This document shows, one piece after another, positions 42,414 through 51,080 of a stretch of 64,000 nucleotides of DNA. A program made the translations under genes and the position numbers. The stretch is from Armatimonas rosea (GTDB taxonomy: Bacteria > Armatimonadota > Armatimonadia > Armatimonadales > Armatimonadaceae): contig NZ_JACHGW010000001.1 in NCBI RefSeq assembly GCF_014202505.1, forward strand, positions 434,001 to 498,000, written 5' to 3'. How positions within the stretch are numbered: position 1 is the first letter of the stretch; each line of letters starts with the position of its first letter. The notes beneath the pieces were generated by a model that was not told the DNA's origin, searched no databases, and saw only the letters and a program-made list of their open reading frames with translations.

Positions 42414-42895
42414 ACGAGAATGTCCCCCGCTACCTCCTCTCGGGCCTGAGCGCCGCACCGACCTTGCTCGCCACCCTCACGGCGGGGCTCTCCGAGGAGC
42501 AGCTGAACTTCACCGCGGGGCCGGAGCGCTTCACGGTCCGCGAGGTCGTGGCCCACATGGCGGATCTGGAGGAGGTCTTTCTGGAGCGCCTGCAGCGCAC
42601 GGTCGCCGAGGACGAGCCCTTTCTGCCGGACTGGGACGAAGACCAGGCGGCGCTGGACAACCACTACGCCCAGTCCGCTCTCGCCGAGACTCTGGCACGG
42701 TTTACGGCCCACCGTGCGAGCGTCTTGGCGTTTCTGGCGGCCTTGCCCCCTGCGGCTTGGCACCGCACCTCGCTCCGGCAGGACAAGCGCTGCGATCTTC
42801 TGGGGATGGCCGCGATCTTGCTGGGCCACGACGGCTACCACCTCAAGCAGCTCGTCGAGTACCGGGAACAGATTCTCGCGGGCGCTGTATCGTAG
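42410..42895 (+). CDS. DinB-like protein, first copy (probable CTG start)
   Basis: A DinB/YfiT-fold four-helix protein of 161 residues. Metal-site histidines are seen in VVAHMADLEE and LLGHDGYHLKQ. Alignment with the paralogue at 43359 (NPYIQRYILSGL versus NENVPRYLLSGL) shows that the true start is at 42410, where the codon is CTG and overlaps the Nudix stop as CTGA. The nearest usual starter in frame is TTG 42464, which would remove the first conserved helix. DinB-like proteins include thiol-dependent transferases; substrate unknown. Confidence 0.75.
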   Translation: MNENVPRYLLSGLSAAPTLLATLTAGLSEEQLNFTAGPERFTVREVVAHMADLEEVFLERLQRTVAEDEPFLPDWDEDQAALDNHYAQSALAETLARFTAHRASVLAFLAALPPAAWHRTSLRQDKRCDLLGMAAILLGHDGYHLKQLVEYREQILAGAVS

Positions 42896-42897
42896 GC

Positions 42898-43362
42898 ATG
42901 CGCCATGTTACCCTGATCGCCACGAGCCTGGACACGAGCTCCAAGTCCCAGCTGCTGGCACGTCACGCCGCGACACTCCTGGCGGAGCGCGGGATCGCCC
43001 ACACACTCTTGGACCTGCGTGACTCCCCGGAGCTTGCCGAGCCGCTGAAGCAAGCCACCCACGTGATCTTTGCGGTTCCGATCTACAACTACGATGTCAA
43101 TGCCGCCGCCAAGCAGGTGATCGAGGACCACGGGGACGCACTAGAGGGCAAGACCGTGGGGTTTCTCTGCCAGGCGGGCGGGCAGCGCAGCTACATGAGC
43201 ATTCTCAGCTTCGCTAATGCCCTGATGCTGGACTTTCGCTGCTGGATCGTCCCGCGCTTTGTCTATGCCACGGGCAACGACTTCGACGGCGACACGCCCG
43301 GTGAGAATATCCGCCACCGGGTCGCGGAGCTGGTAGACTCTCTCTTGAAAGGAACCCCATGA
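42898..43362 (+). CDS. NADPH-dependent FMN reductase-like flavoprotein
   Basis: A 154-residue flavodoxin-fold protein. The N-terminal ATSLDTSSKSQLLARHAATLL phosphate loop, AVPIYNYDVNAAAKQVID-like segment and FLCQAGGQRSYMSIL loop mark the NADPH-dependent FMN reductase family (PF03358). ATG 42898 follows the DinB stop by 2 bases; the frame extends upstream to 42757 inside the DinB gene. Stop overlaps the next start (ATGA). Confidence 0.85.
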   Translation: MRHVTLIATSLDTSSKSQLLARHAATLLAERGIAHTLLDLRDSPELAEPLKQATHVIFAVPIYNYDVNAAAKQVIEDHGDALEGKTVGFLCQAGGQRSYMSILSFANALMLDFRCWIVPRFVYATGNDFDGDTPGENIRHRVAELVDSLLKGTP

Positions 43363-43826
43363 ACCCCTACATCCAGCGCTATATCTTGAGCGGCCTGCGC
43401 GCGACACCGCAGGTCTATGCCAAGCTCCTTGAGGGCACCACCGACGAAGAGGCGGACCGCCGCCCGGACCCGGACCGCTTTAGTATCCGCGAGGCGATCG
43501 CGCACATGGCGGACTGGGACGAGATCTTCCGAACGCGCGGCGAGCGAATCCGCGATGAGGAAATCCCCCTGCTGCCCGGCTACGACGAAGGCCAGCTCGC
43601 GATCGAGCGCAACTACGCCGCCATGCCGGTCGCGGAGTCGCTGGAGCGCTTTATCCAGAGCCGCGCCGCGCTGGTGGCGTTCTTCGAGAGCCTGACGCCC
43701 GAGCAGTGGGAGCGCCAAGGCAACCGCGATGAGATTGGGAGGATCAACCTGAGCGATCTCTCCGTGATGATCCTGGGCCACGATGGCTACCACGCCGAGC
43801 AGTTTATCCGCTACCGCGCGGCCTAG
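43359..43826 (+). CDS. DinB-like protein, second copy
   Basis: A 155-residue DinB-fold protein similar to the copy at 42410 over its whole length (RYILSGL, IREAIAHMADWDEIF, ILGHDGYHAEQ). The three metal-binding histidines of the fold are in AHMADW and GHDGYH. It ends the operon Nudix-DinB-flavoprotein-DinB with an ATGA overlap to the flavoprotein. Two DinB proteins around a flavin reductase suggest a low-molecular-weight thiol or detoxification role, by inference only. Confidence 0.85.
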   Translation: MNPYIQRYILSGLRATPQVYAKLLEGTTDEEADRRPDPDRFSIREAIAHMADWDEIFRTRGERIRDEEIPLLPGYDEGQLAIERNYAAMPVAESLERFIQSRAALVAFFESLTPEQWERQGNRDEIGRINLSDLSVMILGHDGYHAEQFIRYRAA

Positions 43827-43829
43827 TTT

Positions 43830-45095
43830 TTATCGCGAGGCTTGAACCTTCTGAACCAAGAGGCAGCCGGTGAGAAACGCGGCCGACGAGAGCAAGAACG
43901 CGCCTGTGTAGCCTTGCCCCGGACTGAGCCGGTTGCCTGCATCGACCAGTAAGCCCACAATCCCGGTGAGCACCTGCGGCGTGGAGACACTCGCCTGCCA
44001 GATTCCCATGTCCTTTGCGGCATCATCGGGGTTGGGGAGCACATCGGCGGCAAGGGCGTAGGAGGCGGAGAGGTAGACCCCGTAGGCCAGCCCGAAGACA
44101 AGCGCCACGCAGAAGATCAGGGTGAAGTTGGGGATCAGGGCAAAGGGAACCAGCGCCGCCGCCATCACCCAGCCACAGATTCCGATGGTTTTTTTCCGCC
44201 CGACCGTATCGACCAGCTTAGCCGCAATCCCCGAGCCAATCGCTCCCGAGAGGGAGATCGCCAGCGCCGCCGCCAGCGCACCGTTCTTGGGCTCTTTCAG
44301 GTCCAGCCCAAAGAGGGTCAGGCTGTGAACACGGTCCCTGAGGTAGTTGCTGACATACAGAAGGACCAAGTAGAAGCCAAATGCGACCAGAAAGCGCGCC
44401 AGCCAGACCCAGCGAAAGTCCGGTGAGCGAAAGGGCTCGGTCCAAGACTTCAGCGAGAGCTTGGGAAGCGCGGGAAGCCCCTCTTCCTGACGTAGCTCCG
44501 GGACAGCAGGCTCGTGCCAGATCGCAAGCGTGAGCGCGGCGCAGAGAATGTTGATCACCGCCACCGCGAGATAGATCAGCGCGATCTTGCCTAGCCCCAG
44601 CCCGATTCCCACCGCCACAATCTGCGCGACCAGCTGGAGCATGCTCAGAATCCCACTTGCCTTACCCCGGTGGTCCTCTGGCACCTGGTCGTAGATCAGC
44701 GCGGCGTAGGGCCCGGTCGCGACATCGTCGGAGACCTGGAGAAACAGATAGGCAATCGCCATAAAGGCCAGCGAGTTCGCCTGCCCGAGCAACAGGAGTG
44801 CGACACTGGTGAGCGCGGCCCCGATCGCCAGAAAAGGACGGCGGCGACCAAAGCGGGTTCTTGTACGGTCGGAGAGCCAGCCCATCAGCGCCGGGCCGAT
44901 CATTGCTTCAAAGGCCCCAATGGCGACAATCATCCCCCAGGAGCCGTTTTTCTCCCCACCCGGCACGAGCTCCGCCACCTGAAGCGGCTGGAGCAAGAAG
45001 AGCACGAACCACTTCAGGCTCGTGACAAACCAGTAGGCACCCGTTCCAAGATACCAAAAAGGCTTGTCTTGAAAGGTTGGCTTACTCATCGCCAC
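43830..45095 (-). CDS. MFS / GPH-type sugar symporter
   Basis: A 421-residue membrane transporter with about 12 hydrophobic segments. The loop LSDRTRTRFGRRRPFL after helix 2 is the hallmark of the SLC45/GPH-like sugar:cation symporter group within the MFS; the repeat in the second half is DTVGRKKTIG. Substrate is probably a sugar or glycoside. The start overlaps the end of the acyl-CoA ligase gene by 14 bases, so the two are co-transcribed. Confidence 0.85.
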   Translation of the reverse strand: MAMSKPTFQDKPFWYLGTGAYWFVTSLKWFVLFLLQPLQVAELVPGGEKNGSWGMIVAIGAFEAMIGPALMGWLSDRTRTRFGRRRPFLAIGAALTSVALLLLGQANSLAFMAIAYLFLQVSDDVATGPYAALIYDQVPEDHRGKASGILSMLQLVAQIVAVGIGLGLGKIALIYLAVAVINILCAALTLAIWHEPAVPELRQEEGLPALPKLSLKSWTEPFRSPDFRWVWLARFLVAFGFYLVLLYVSNYLRDRVHSLTLFGLDLKEPKNGALAAALAISLSGAIGSGIAAKLVDTVGRKKTIGICGWVMAAALVPFALIPNFTLIFCVALVFGLAYGVYLSASYALAADVLPNPDDAAKDMGIWQASVSTPQVLTGIVGLLVDAGNRLSPGQGYTGAFLLSSAAFLTGCLLVQKVQASR

Positions 45096-46869
45096 GCAGC
45101 TCGGCGACTTCCTTGGCCCATTTTTGCAAGATTACCTTACGCTTCACCTTGAGCGTGGGGGTCAGCTCGCCGGTGTCGATCGAGAAGACCGCGTTGATGA
45201 GCGTGAACTTCTTGATCTTCTCAAAGTCGGCGAGGGCGGTAGAGTGGGCGTCGATCTCGGACTTAATCTTCTTCTTCACCTCAGGGAGCGCCAGCAGGGC
45301 GTTGTCATCGGCCTCGGTGAAGCCCGCCTCGCGGAGCTTCTCTTTATTGGGCACAACCAGCGCGGTGATCGTGTTTTGCTTATCCCCGATCAGCACGACC
45401 TCGGTGATAAACGGAGAGTTTTTGATCTTGGTCTCGATGGGCACCGGCGAGACATTCTTGCCGTTGGCCAGGACAATGATATCTTTCTTGCGGTCCGTGA
45501 TCTTGAGGTAGCCATCGGCGCTGAGGGTCCCGATATCGCCCGTGTGCAGCCAGCCTTCGTCGTCGATCATGTCCCGAGTCGCTTGCTCGTTCTTCCAGTA
45601 GCCCTTCATCACATTGGGGCCGCGGTAGCAGATCTCGCCGTCGGGGGCGATCTTGACCTCGCCCTCGTTGATGACCTGCCCGACCGTCCCGATCCGCGCC
45701 GCGTGGCCGGGGTTGATCGAGATCACCGGCGATGTCTCGGTGAGGCCGTAGCCCTCCACTAAGTTCATGCCCAGCGCCCGCCAGAAGAGCGCGGTCTCCG
45801 GGTTGAGCGCCGCGCCGCCCGAGACCAGGAGCCGGAACTTGCCGCCGAACTCCTCGCGGATCTTGGGGAAGACTAGCTTCTCGCCCGTGGCCCGCTGGAT
45901 ATTGAGCGCCATGCTGGGGTGCCGCCCCGCCTGCTCCTCGCGGATGCACTCTTTCGCGGCCTCCAGAGACTTGGTGAAGATCGCAAAGCGCATCTCGCCC
46001 GCCTTCTCCGCCGCCGCTAGGACCCGCTCCTGCATCATCTCCCAGAGCCGCGGAACACAGAGCATGACGGTCGGCTGGACTGTCTTCATCTCATCGGCGA
46101 GGGTCTTGACCCCCTCGGAGTAGGCCGTGGTGGCACCCGAGCCAATCGCCAGGTAGCACCCAATGCGCTCAAACGAGTGCGAGAGCGGCAAGAACGACAG
46201 AAAGGTATCGTCGGCGGTGATCGTCACGCCGCCCTTGGAGAAGAGCGCCAGCCCATTGATGGCGTTGCTGGTGAAGTTCTTGTGGGTGAGCATCGCGCCC
46301 TTGGGATCGCCCGTGGTCCCCGACGTGTAGATCAGCGATGCGATATCGTCGGGCTGCACACCCTTCCAGCTCGCCTCGTACTCGCCGGGGCCGAAGGGGT
46401 GGGTCTTGCCGCGCTCCTCAAGCTGGGTAAACGAGAGCGCATCGCCATCGGCGACACTCCCCATGACCACGAGCTGGCTGAGGCTGGGGCACTCCGCTTG
46501 GGCAATTCTGGCGTTGGCGAGCAGCTTGGCGTTGCCCGCGATCAGGACCTTGGCCGTGCTGTCGTTGACTATAAAGGCCACTTGTGGGGGAGGGAGCGTG
46601 GGGTAGATCGACGCATTGATCGCGCCGAGGGCGTGGCAGGCCAGGTCGGTGATGACCCAGTTGGGCTGGTTCTCGGCATAGATCGCCACCCGGTCTCCGT
46701 GCCCCACGCCCAGGCTCTTGAGGCCCGCAGCGATTGCCTCGACGCGCGCGGCGAGCTCGGCGTAGGTAATGTCGTGCCACTCGCGGTTCTCCCGGTAGCG
46801 CATCGCCACCGCGCTCCCGTGCGCCGCGACTGTACTCTGAAAAAATCGTGTCAGTGTCTGCTCTGTCAT
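45082..46869 (-). CDS. Long-chain fatty-acid-CoA ligase (AMP-binding)
   Basis: A 595-residue ANL-superfamily ligase, similar to FadD15/FACL15. It activates an acyl acid to acyl-AMP and then acyl-CoA. Visible motifs are the P-loop [20 protein letters not shown], and the hinge region [12 protein letters not shown] with the catalytic lysine near KNVSP. Start ATG 46869 is preceded by GAGGAC; an upstream in-frame ATG at 46902 is also possible. It is followed by the overlapping sugar transporter gene. Confidence 0.92.
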   Translation of the reverse strand: MTEQTLTRFFQSTVAAHGSAVAMRYRENREWHDITYAELAARVEAIAAGLKSLGVGHGDRVAIYAENQPNWVITDLACHALGAINASIYPTLPPPQVAFIVNDSTAKVLIAGNAKLLANARIAQAECPSLSQLVVMGSVADGDALSFTQLEERGKTHPFGPGEYEASWKGVQPDDIASLIYTSGTTGDPKGAMLTHKNFTSNAINGLALFSKGGVTITADDTFLSFLPLSHSFERIGCYLAIGSGATTAYSEGVKTLADEMKTVQPTVMLCVPRLWEMMQERVLAAAEKAGEMRFAIFTKSLEAAKECIREEQAGRHPSMALNIQRATGEKLVFPKIREEFGGKFRLLVSGGAALNPETALFWRALGMNLVEGYGLTETSPVISINPGHAARIGTVGQVINEGEVKIAPDGEICYRGPNVMKGYWKNEQATRDMIDDEGWLHTGDIGTLSADGYLKITDRKKDIIVLANGKNVSPVPIETKIKNSPFITEVVLIGDKQNTITALVVPNKEKLREAGFTEADDNALLALPEVKKKIKSEIDAHSTALADFEKIKKFTLINAVFSIDTGELTPTLKVKRKVILQKWAKEVAELRGDE

Positions 46870-46894
46870 TGCATCGTCCTCTTGTCTACCAAAG

Positions 46895-47002
46895 TTAGCC
46901 ATCGTGGCGGCAAAACCCTGCCGCCCCCAGCCAGGCGAGCGTAAGAAGAGCGGCTCCGCTCAGCGCCCACTTTATCAGTACGTTGAAAAGGAGTGTTTCC
47001 AT
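46895..47002 (-). CDS. Possible 35-residue single-pass membrane peptide
   Basis: A short frame from ATG 47002 to TAA 46895, METLLFNVLIKWALSGAALL..., with one hydrophobic helix (about 4-30) and a short polar end. It stands just upstream of the acyl-CoA ligase gene and overlaps its alternative start. There is no strong ribosome site, so it may be chance. Confidence 0.3.
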   Translation of the reverse strand: METLLFNVLIKWALSGAALLTLAWLGAAGFCRHDG

Positions 47003-47087
47003 GCCCTAGAGTTTAGGCCGAGCCGGTGCTGCGGCGCGCAAGGCATTTGTCCCGTTTTTTCCACTCCCCAGTCCTAGAAAACGTAGG

Positions 47088-47093
47088 TAAAAT
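47088..47093 (+). promoter_or_regulatory. -10 box, leaderless start of the CRTAC1 gene
   Basis: TAAAAT with 6 bases (GCCCCC) to ATG 47100. Confidence 0.5.
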
Positions 47094-47099
47094 GCCCCC

Positions 47100-48746
47100 A
47101 TGAAACCAGGACTTCCCGTTCGGGCTACTCTGGCGCTCTTGGCACTGGGCGCGGGCTGTACCCAGCCCCACGGACCGCCAAGCCCGACCGGCGCTCCCTA
47201 CTTTCGCGAGGTCGCCGAGGCGGTGGGCGTGCGCTACCGCTGGAGTCCGCCGCAGCGCTCGCCGCTGAACCTGCGCGAGACCATCGGCAATGGCGCGGCA
47301 TTCCTTGATTTCAACGCCGACGGCAACCTAGATATCCTTCTGGTCGGGGCACCCTGTGGGCTGTTCCAAGGCGATGGCAAGGGGCACTTTACCGCCGTGG
47401 CGCTCCCGGAGCTCAAGGGGGAGTTTCTGGGCTGCGCCGTGGGGGACTACGACAGCGATGGCTACCCCGATCTCTATCTCAGTGCCTTTCAGGGCGGTGC
47501 CTTGCTCCACAACGACAGCGGCAAGGGCTTTCGGGAGGTCACCGTGAGCGCGGGGCTGAAGCCCCAGCCCTGGGGAACCGCGGCGGCGTGGGTGGAGACC
47601 GTGCCCGGCTCGGGGCGGCTGGACCTGATGGTCGCCAACTACGTGGACTTCGACCCCGCCCACGGTGCCCGGCCCCTCTGCGACTTTCGGGATGCCCAGG
47701 GAAAGACCCTGCTGGCCGCCTGTGGCCCGCGGGAGTACGAGCCCCTGACCGCCGCGTTTTTCCGCAACCGGGGGGCGGGGCGCTTCGAAGACGCCTCTCT
47801 CACTAGCCTGGCACAGACGCTCACGCGGGGGCGGGGCCTCGGGGTGGCGGCGGCGGACTTTCAGGCGAACGGTCAGCCAGGGATCGCCTTTGCCAACGAC
47901 GAAGCCCCCGGCGACTTGCTCGTGCCCGCTGGAGGACGCTTTACAAATGTCGCCGATGCGGTCGGGGTGGCCTACGACAACGATGGCAAGCTCCACGCCG
48001 GCATGGGCCTCGACTGGGGCGACTACGACAACGATGGCTGGCTCGATCTCGCGGTGGCGACCTTCCGCTACGAGCCCAACTCGCTCTACCACAACGAGCA
48101 GGGGAAGCACTTTGTGGACCAGGGCTACAACACCGGAATCGGGGCCGCCACGCAGCCCTTTGTCGCCTTTGGCTGCCACTTCCTGGACTACGACAACGAC
48201 GGCTGGCTGGACCTGGCCTTTACCAACGGCCATGTGCAAGACAATGTGGAGGCGCTCGATGCCAAGACCCACTACCGCCAGCCCAGCCAGCTCTTTCACA
48301 ACCAGCAAGGGCGCTTTGTGGAGGTCGGTGCGCAGGGAGGTCCTGGTTTTCAGACCCCGCTCGTGGGCCGCGGCCTGGCCGTGGGGGACTACGACAACGA
48401 CGGTGCCCTGGACCTGCTCCTCGTGGACTCCGCGGGCAAGCCGCTCCTGCTCCACAACGAGGTCCCCTCGCGGGGGCACTGGCTCGGGCTGGCGCTCCAG
48501 GGGCGCAAGAGCAACCGCAGCGGCTATGGCGCGGTGGTGACTCTGGAGCTCGAGGGCGGGACAAAGCGGGTGCGGCACTGCCACGCCGATGGCTCCTACC
48601 TCTCTAGCTCGGACCCACGGGTGCACTTTGGGCTGGGAAGCGCCTCGAAGATCACGGGCCTGACCGTACGGTGGCCGTCGGGCAAGAAGCAGAGCATCGA
48701 AGTGCCCGCCCTCGACCGCTATCTGGCTGTCACCGAGGAGCCGTAA
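47100..48746 (+). CDS. CRTAC1-family lipoprotein (FG-GAP/VCBS and ASPIC/UnbV)
   Basis: A 548-residue exported protein with a lipoprotein signal ending LALGAGC (lipid-anchored Cys20). Several calcium-binding D-x-D/N-x-D-G-x2-D repeats are visible, for example DFNADGNLD, DYDSDGYPD and DYDNDGWLD, typical of FG-GAP/VCBS propeller blades. The C-terminal 90 residues (GYGAVVTLELEGG, VRWPSGK) form the ASPIC/UnbV domain. This architecture is the CRTAC1 family, often encoded beside TPR proteins, as here with the convergent gene at 48730-49848, whose end overlaps this one by 17 bases. Confidence 0.9.
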   Translation: MKPGLPVRATLALLALGAGCTQPHGPPSPTGAPYFREVAEAVGVRYRWSPPQRSPLNLRETIGNGAAFLDFNADGNLDILLVGAPCGLFQGDGKGHFTAVALPELKGEFLGCAVGDYDSDGYPDLYLSAFQGGALLHNDSGKGFREVTVSAGLKPQPWGTAAAWVETVPGSGRLDLMVANYVDFDPAHGARPLCDFRDAQGKTLLAACGPREYEPLTAAFFRNRGAGRFEDASLTSLAQTLTRGRGLGVAAADFQANGQPGIAFANDEAPGDLLVPAGGRFTNVADAVGVAYDNDGKLHAGMGLDWGDYDNDGWLDLAVATFRYEPNSLYHNEQGKHFVDQGYNTGIGAATQPFVAFGCHFLDYDNDGWLDLAFTNGHVQDNVEALDAKTHYRQPSQLFHNQQGRFVEVGAQGGPGFQTPLVGRGLAVGDYDNDGALDLLLVDSAGKPLLLHNEVPSRGHWLGLALQGRKSNRSGYGAVVTLELEGGTKRVRHCHADGSYLSSSDPRVHFGLGSASKITGLTVRWPSGKKQSIEVPALDRYLAVTEEP

Positions 48747-49848
48747 GCTCGACCTGCTCCAGCCGGGCGCGTGCGGGCTCGCCGTGGCTCAGGCACCAGG
48801 CGATCAGGGCCTTGCGCCGCGCTTGGTCCTTGGGCTGCATCGCCACCCGGCTGACCAGTCGCTCCAGCGCATCCTTGTGCTCCTGGGCCTGGCGGCTCTG
48901 CGCTAGCAGCTCCAGTCCCCGCTTCTGCTCCCCCAGACGCACCAGCACCTGCCCGAGCTGGGTCTTGAGACCATCGAGCTGGGGTGCAGCAACCAGTGCG
49001 GCCTCCAGCGAGGCTCGCGCCCCGGTATCGTCGCCGCGGTCCTGCTGGAGGGTTCCCCGCACAAAGAGCGCCGACGGGTAGCCGGGCGCGAGACTCAGGC
49101 ACTTCTCCAGGTAGCCGTCGGCCTCTTTCCATTTTTCTGCGCGGTCGCCCCTGCCGCTCCGTGCCTCGTCGCGGGCGATCAGCGCTCGTTGTACCAGCCC
49201 GGGCGGAGCATCGGGGGCGAAGCGGTCCGCCTCGGCGAGCGCTTTCCGGGCATCGTCGTATTTTTGTTGCCGCAGGAGGTTCTCCGCAAGATAGCCCCAG
49301 AGCCCCGGGTCCTGCGGGTCGATGGCCGTTGCTTCCCGGTACTCGCGCTCCGCCTCGACCGTATGGAGCTCGCGCTCCTTAAAGCGTGCGAGGGCGAGGT
49401 GCACCTCCGGCGCATCGGGGGCCAGGGTCGCGGCGGTGCGCAGATGCTCCTCGGCGGGAATCGAGTAGCCGAGCTGCTGCTCAAGCTGGCCGAGGTGAAG
49501 CTGGAGCCGGGCGGACTGCGGGGCGAGCCGCACCGCCTGCCGTGCCAGCGGGAGCGCCTTGTCCACCGCCCCGATCCAATTGCACGCGCTCGCGAGAAGG
49601 TCCGAGAGATCGGCAGAGCGACCCGCCAGCGGCTCCAGTGCGGCAACCAGAGCCGCCGCCTGTGTGCGGTTCTCCGCCGCGGAGAGCGCCGTCGCCTTCT
49701 CCTGCGCCGCCGCGGGCAGGTCCCCCACGGGGTAGAGCTCGGTCTTCTGGCGCACCGGCGCGGGCGAGGGACTCGGGGCCGGCTGTGGCGCACGACAGCC
49801 TAGCCCCAAGGCCGCGGCTCCCAGGAGCACTGTAGGGATCGTTCGCAT
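48730..49848 (-). CDS. TPR lipoprotein
   Basis: A 372-residue protein with a lipoprotein leader (MRTIPTVLLGAAALGLGC, lipidated Cys18), a Pro-rich linker, then TPR helices over most of the rest (for example APEVHLALARFKERELHTVEA and GLWGYLAENLLRQQKYDDA). It is probably a scaffold at the outer side of a membrane. Convergent overlap of 17 bases with the CRTAC1 gene; the pairing of CRTAC1 and TPR proteins is common. Confidence 0.85.
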   Translation of the reverse strand: MRTIPTVLLGAAALGLGCRAPQPAPSPSPAPVRQKTELYPVGDLPAAAQEKATALSAAENRTQAAALVAALEPLAGRSADLSDLLASACNWIGAVDKALPLARQAVRLAPQSARLQLHLGQLEQQLGYSIPAEEHLRTAATLAPDAPEVHLALARFKERELHTVEAEREYREATAIDPQDPGLWGYLAENLLRQQKYDDARKALAEADRFAPDAPPGLVQRALIARDEARSGRGDRAEKWKEADGYLEKCLSLAPGYPSALFVRGTLQQDRGDDTGARASLEAALVAAPQLDGLKTQLGQVLVRLGEQKRGLELLAQSRQAQEHKDALERLVSRVAMQPKDQARRKALIAWCLSHGEPARARLEQVELTAPR

Positions 49849-49903
49849 CGTGCCCGCATCCTACACGGGAGGATTCTCCTGTGTCAAGCACGAATTAGCT
49901 GAC

Positions 49904-50998
49904 ATGAAACGACGAACACTACTCTCTTTGGTGCCGCTGGCGGCACTGGCACTGATGACGGGCTGTAAGCCTGAGGAGCCCAAGGCGGGCGGGGATGCGA
50001 CAGGGGCGACAAAGCCTGCGGATGCAACCAAGCCGGCGGGTGGCGATGGCAAGAAGATCAAGGTGGTCTTTATCCCCAAGAATGTCGGCAATCCGTACTT
50101 TGATGCGATTGCCAAGGGAATGAAAGAGGTCTGTGAGAAAGAGGGCGCGGAGTTCTCGATGACCGGCCCCGCACAGGCCGAGGCGACCAACCAGATCAGC
50201 TACATCAAGGACGAGGTCCAGCGCGGGGCGAACGTGATCTGTATCGCGGCCAACTCGATCGATGCGCTCAATGGCACCCTCGATGAGATTCGGGCAAAGG
50301 GCGTCAAGGTCGTGACCGTGGACGCGGACCTGACGGGCAACGAGACCCACCGCGATGTGGGCATCTTTGCCACGGACTTCTCCAAGTTCGGCGCGACCAT
50401 CCTGGAGACCATGGGCAAGGGAATCAACTATGAGGGCGAGGTAGCGATCCTCTCCGCGACCAGCGATGCCCCCAACCAGAAGCTCTGGGTGGAGCAGATG
50501 AACGCGGCGTGGAAAGACCCGAAGTACGCTAAGATGCCGCTGGTGGCGACGGTCTTTGGCGACGACAAACCCGAGAAGAGCGCGACCGAGATGGAGGGGC
50601 TGCTGACCAAGTTCCCCAACCTCAAGGGCGTGATCGCCCCCACGACCGTCGGGGTCTCGGCGGCGGCGAAGGTGGCGCAGCAGCGCGGGGTCTATCCCGG
50701 TGGACCGAACGCCAAGAACGGCGGCGTGCGGGTCTTTGGCCTAGGGCTGCCCAACCAGATGCGGAGCTTCATCAAGGACGGAGTCACCCCCGAGATCATG
50801 CTCTGGAGCCCCGTGGACATGGGGACGGTCTCAGCCTATGTCTGCCTCGCGCTTGCCAAGGGGGAGGCGAAGGCGGAGAAGGGCCAGAAGATCAAGGTCG
50901 GTGCGATGGGCGAGCGTGAGATCGGGGAGCTCAATAAGATCATGGTCGCCGATCCGACGATCTTTACCAAGGACAACGTCGACAAGTTCGACTTTTAA
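49904..50998 (+). CDS. Sugar ABC transporter substrate-binding lipoprotein
   Basis: A 364-residue periplasmic-binding protein of type I (PF13407, RhaS/RbsB-like). The lipobox is LMTGC with Cys21 as anchor, then a Gly/Ala/Thr/Lys linker. The mature fold begins KVVFIPKNVGNPYFDAIAKG, and the hinge loops match rhamnose/autoinducer-2 binders, though the ligand is not certain. ATG 49904 is chosen from the leader; the frame opens at 49850. No permease or ATPase gene lies next to it, so it either serves a distant transporter or acts as a sensor. Confidence 0.9.
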   Translation: MKRRTLLSLVPLAALALMTGCKPEEPKAGGDATGATKPADATKPAGGDGKKIKVVFIPKNVGNPYFDAIAKGMKEVCEKEGAEFSMTGPAQAEATNQISYIKDEVQRGANVICIAANSIDALNGTLDEIRAKGVKVVTVDADLTGNETHRDVGIFATDFSKFGATILETMGKGINYEGEVAILSATSDAPNQKLWVEQMNAAWKDPKYAKMPLVATVFGDDKPEKSATEMEGLLTKFPNLKGVIAPTTVGVSAAAKVAQQRGVYPGGPNAKNGGVRVFGLGLPNQMRSFIKDGVTPEIMLWSPVDMGTVSAYVCLALAKGEAKAEKGQKIKVGAMGEREIGELNKIMVADPTIFTKDNVDKFDF

Positions 50999-51001
50999 TA
51001 A

Positions 51002-51080
51002 CGGCCCCCTGGCCCCCATGAATGGGGGAAATAAGAGGTTTTTCCTTCTATTTCCCCCACTTGTGGGGGTCAGGGGGCCG
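51002..51080. repeat. Near-perfect 32-bp inverted repeat between convergent genes
   Basis: Left arm 51002-51033 and right arm 51049-51080 are complementary except at about four positions; loop 15 bases. The core GGGGGAAATA occurs within each arm. The right arm encodes the last residues and stop codon of the leftward epimerase gene (51070). It could stop transcription from both sides, but lacks a T tract on most of its length. Confidence 0.65.

Noticed and set aside
42755-42897. Longer start for the flavoprotein at 42757
   Set aside because: The extension is an out-of-frame reading of the DinB-like gene; the flavodoxin fold starts at ATG 42898.
47328-48626. Leftward frame of 432 codons over the CRTAC1 gene
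   Set aside because: Antisense of repeated Asp/Gly codons in FG-GAP repeats gives a Val/Ala-rich artefact.
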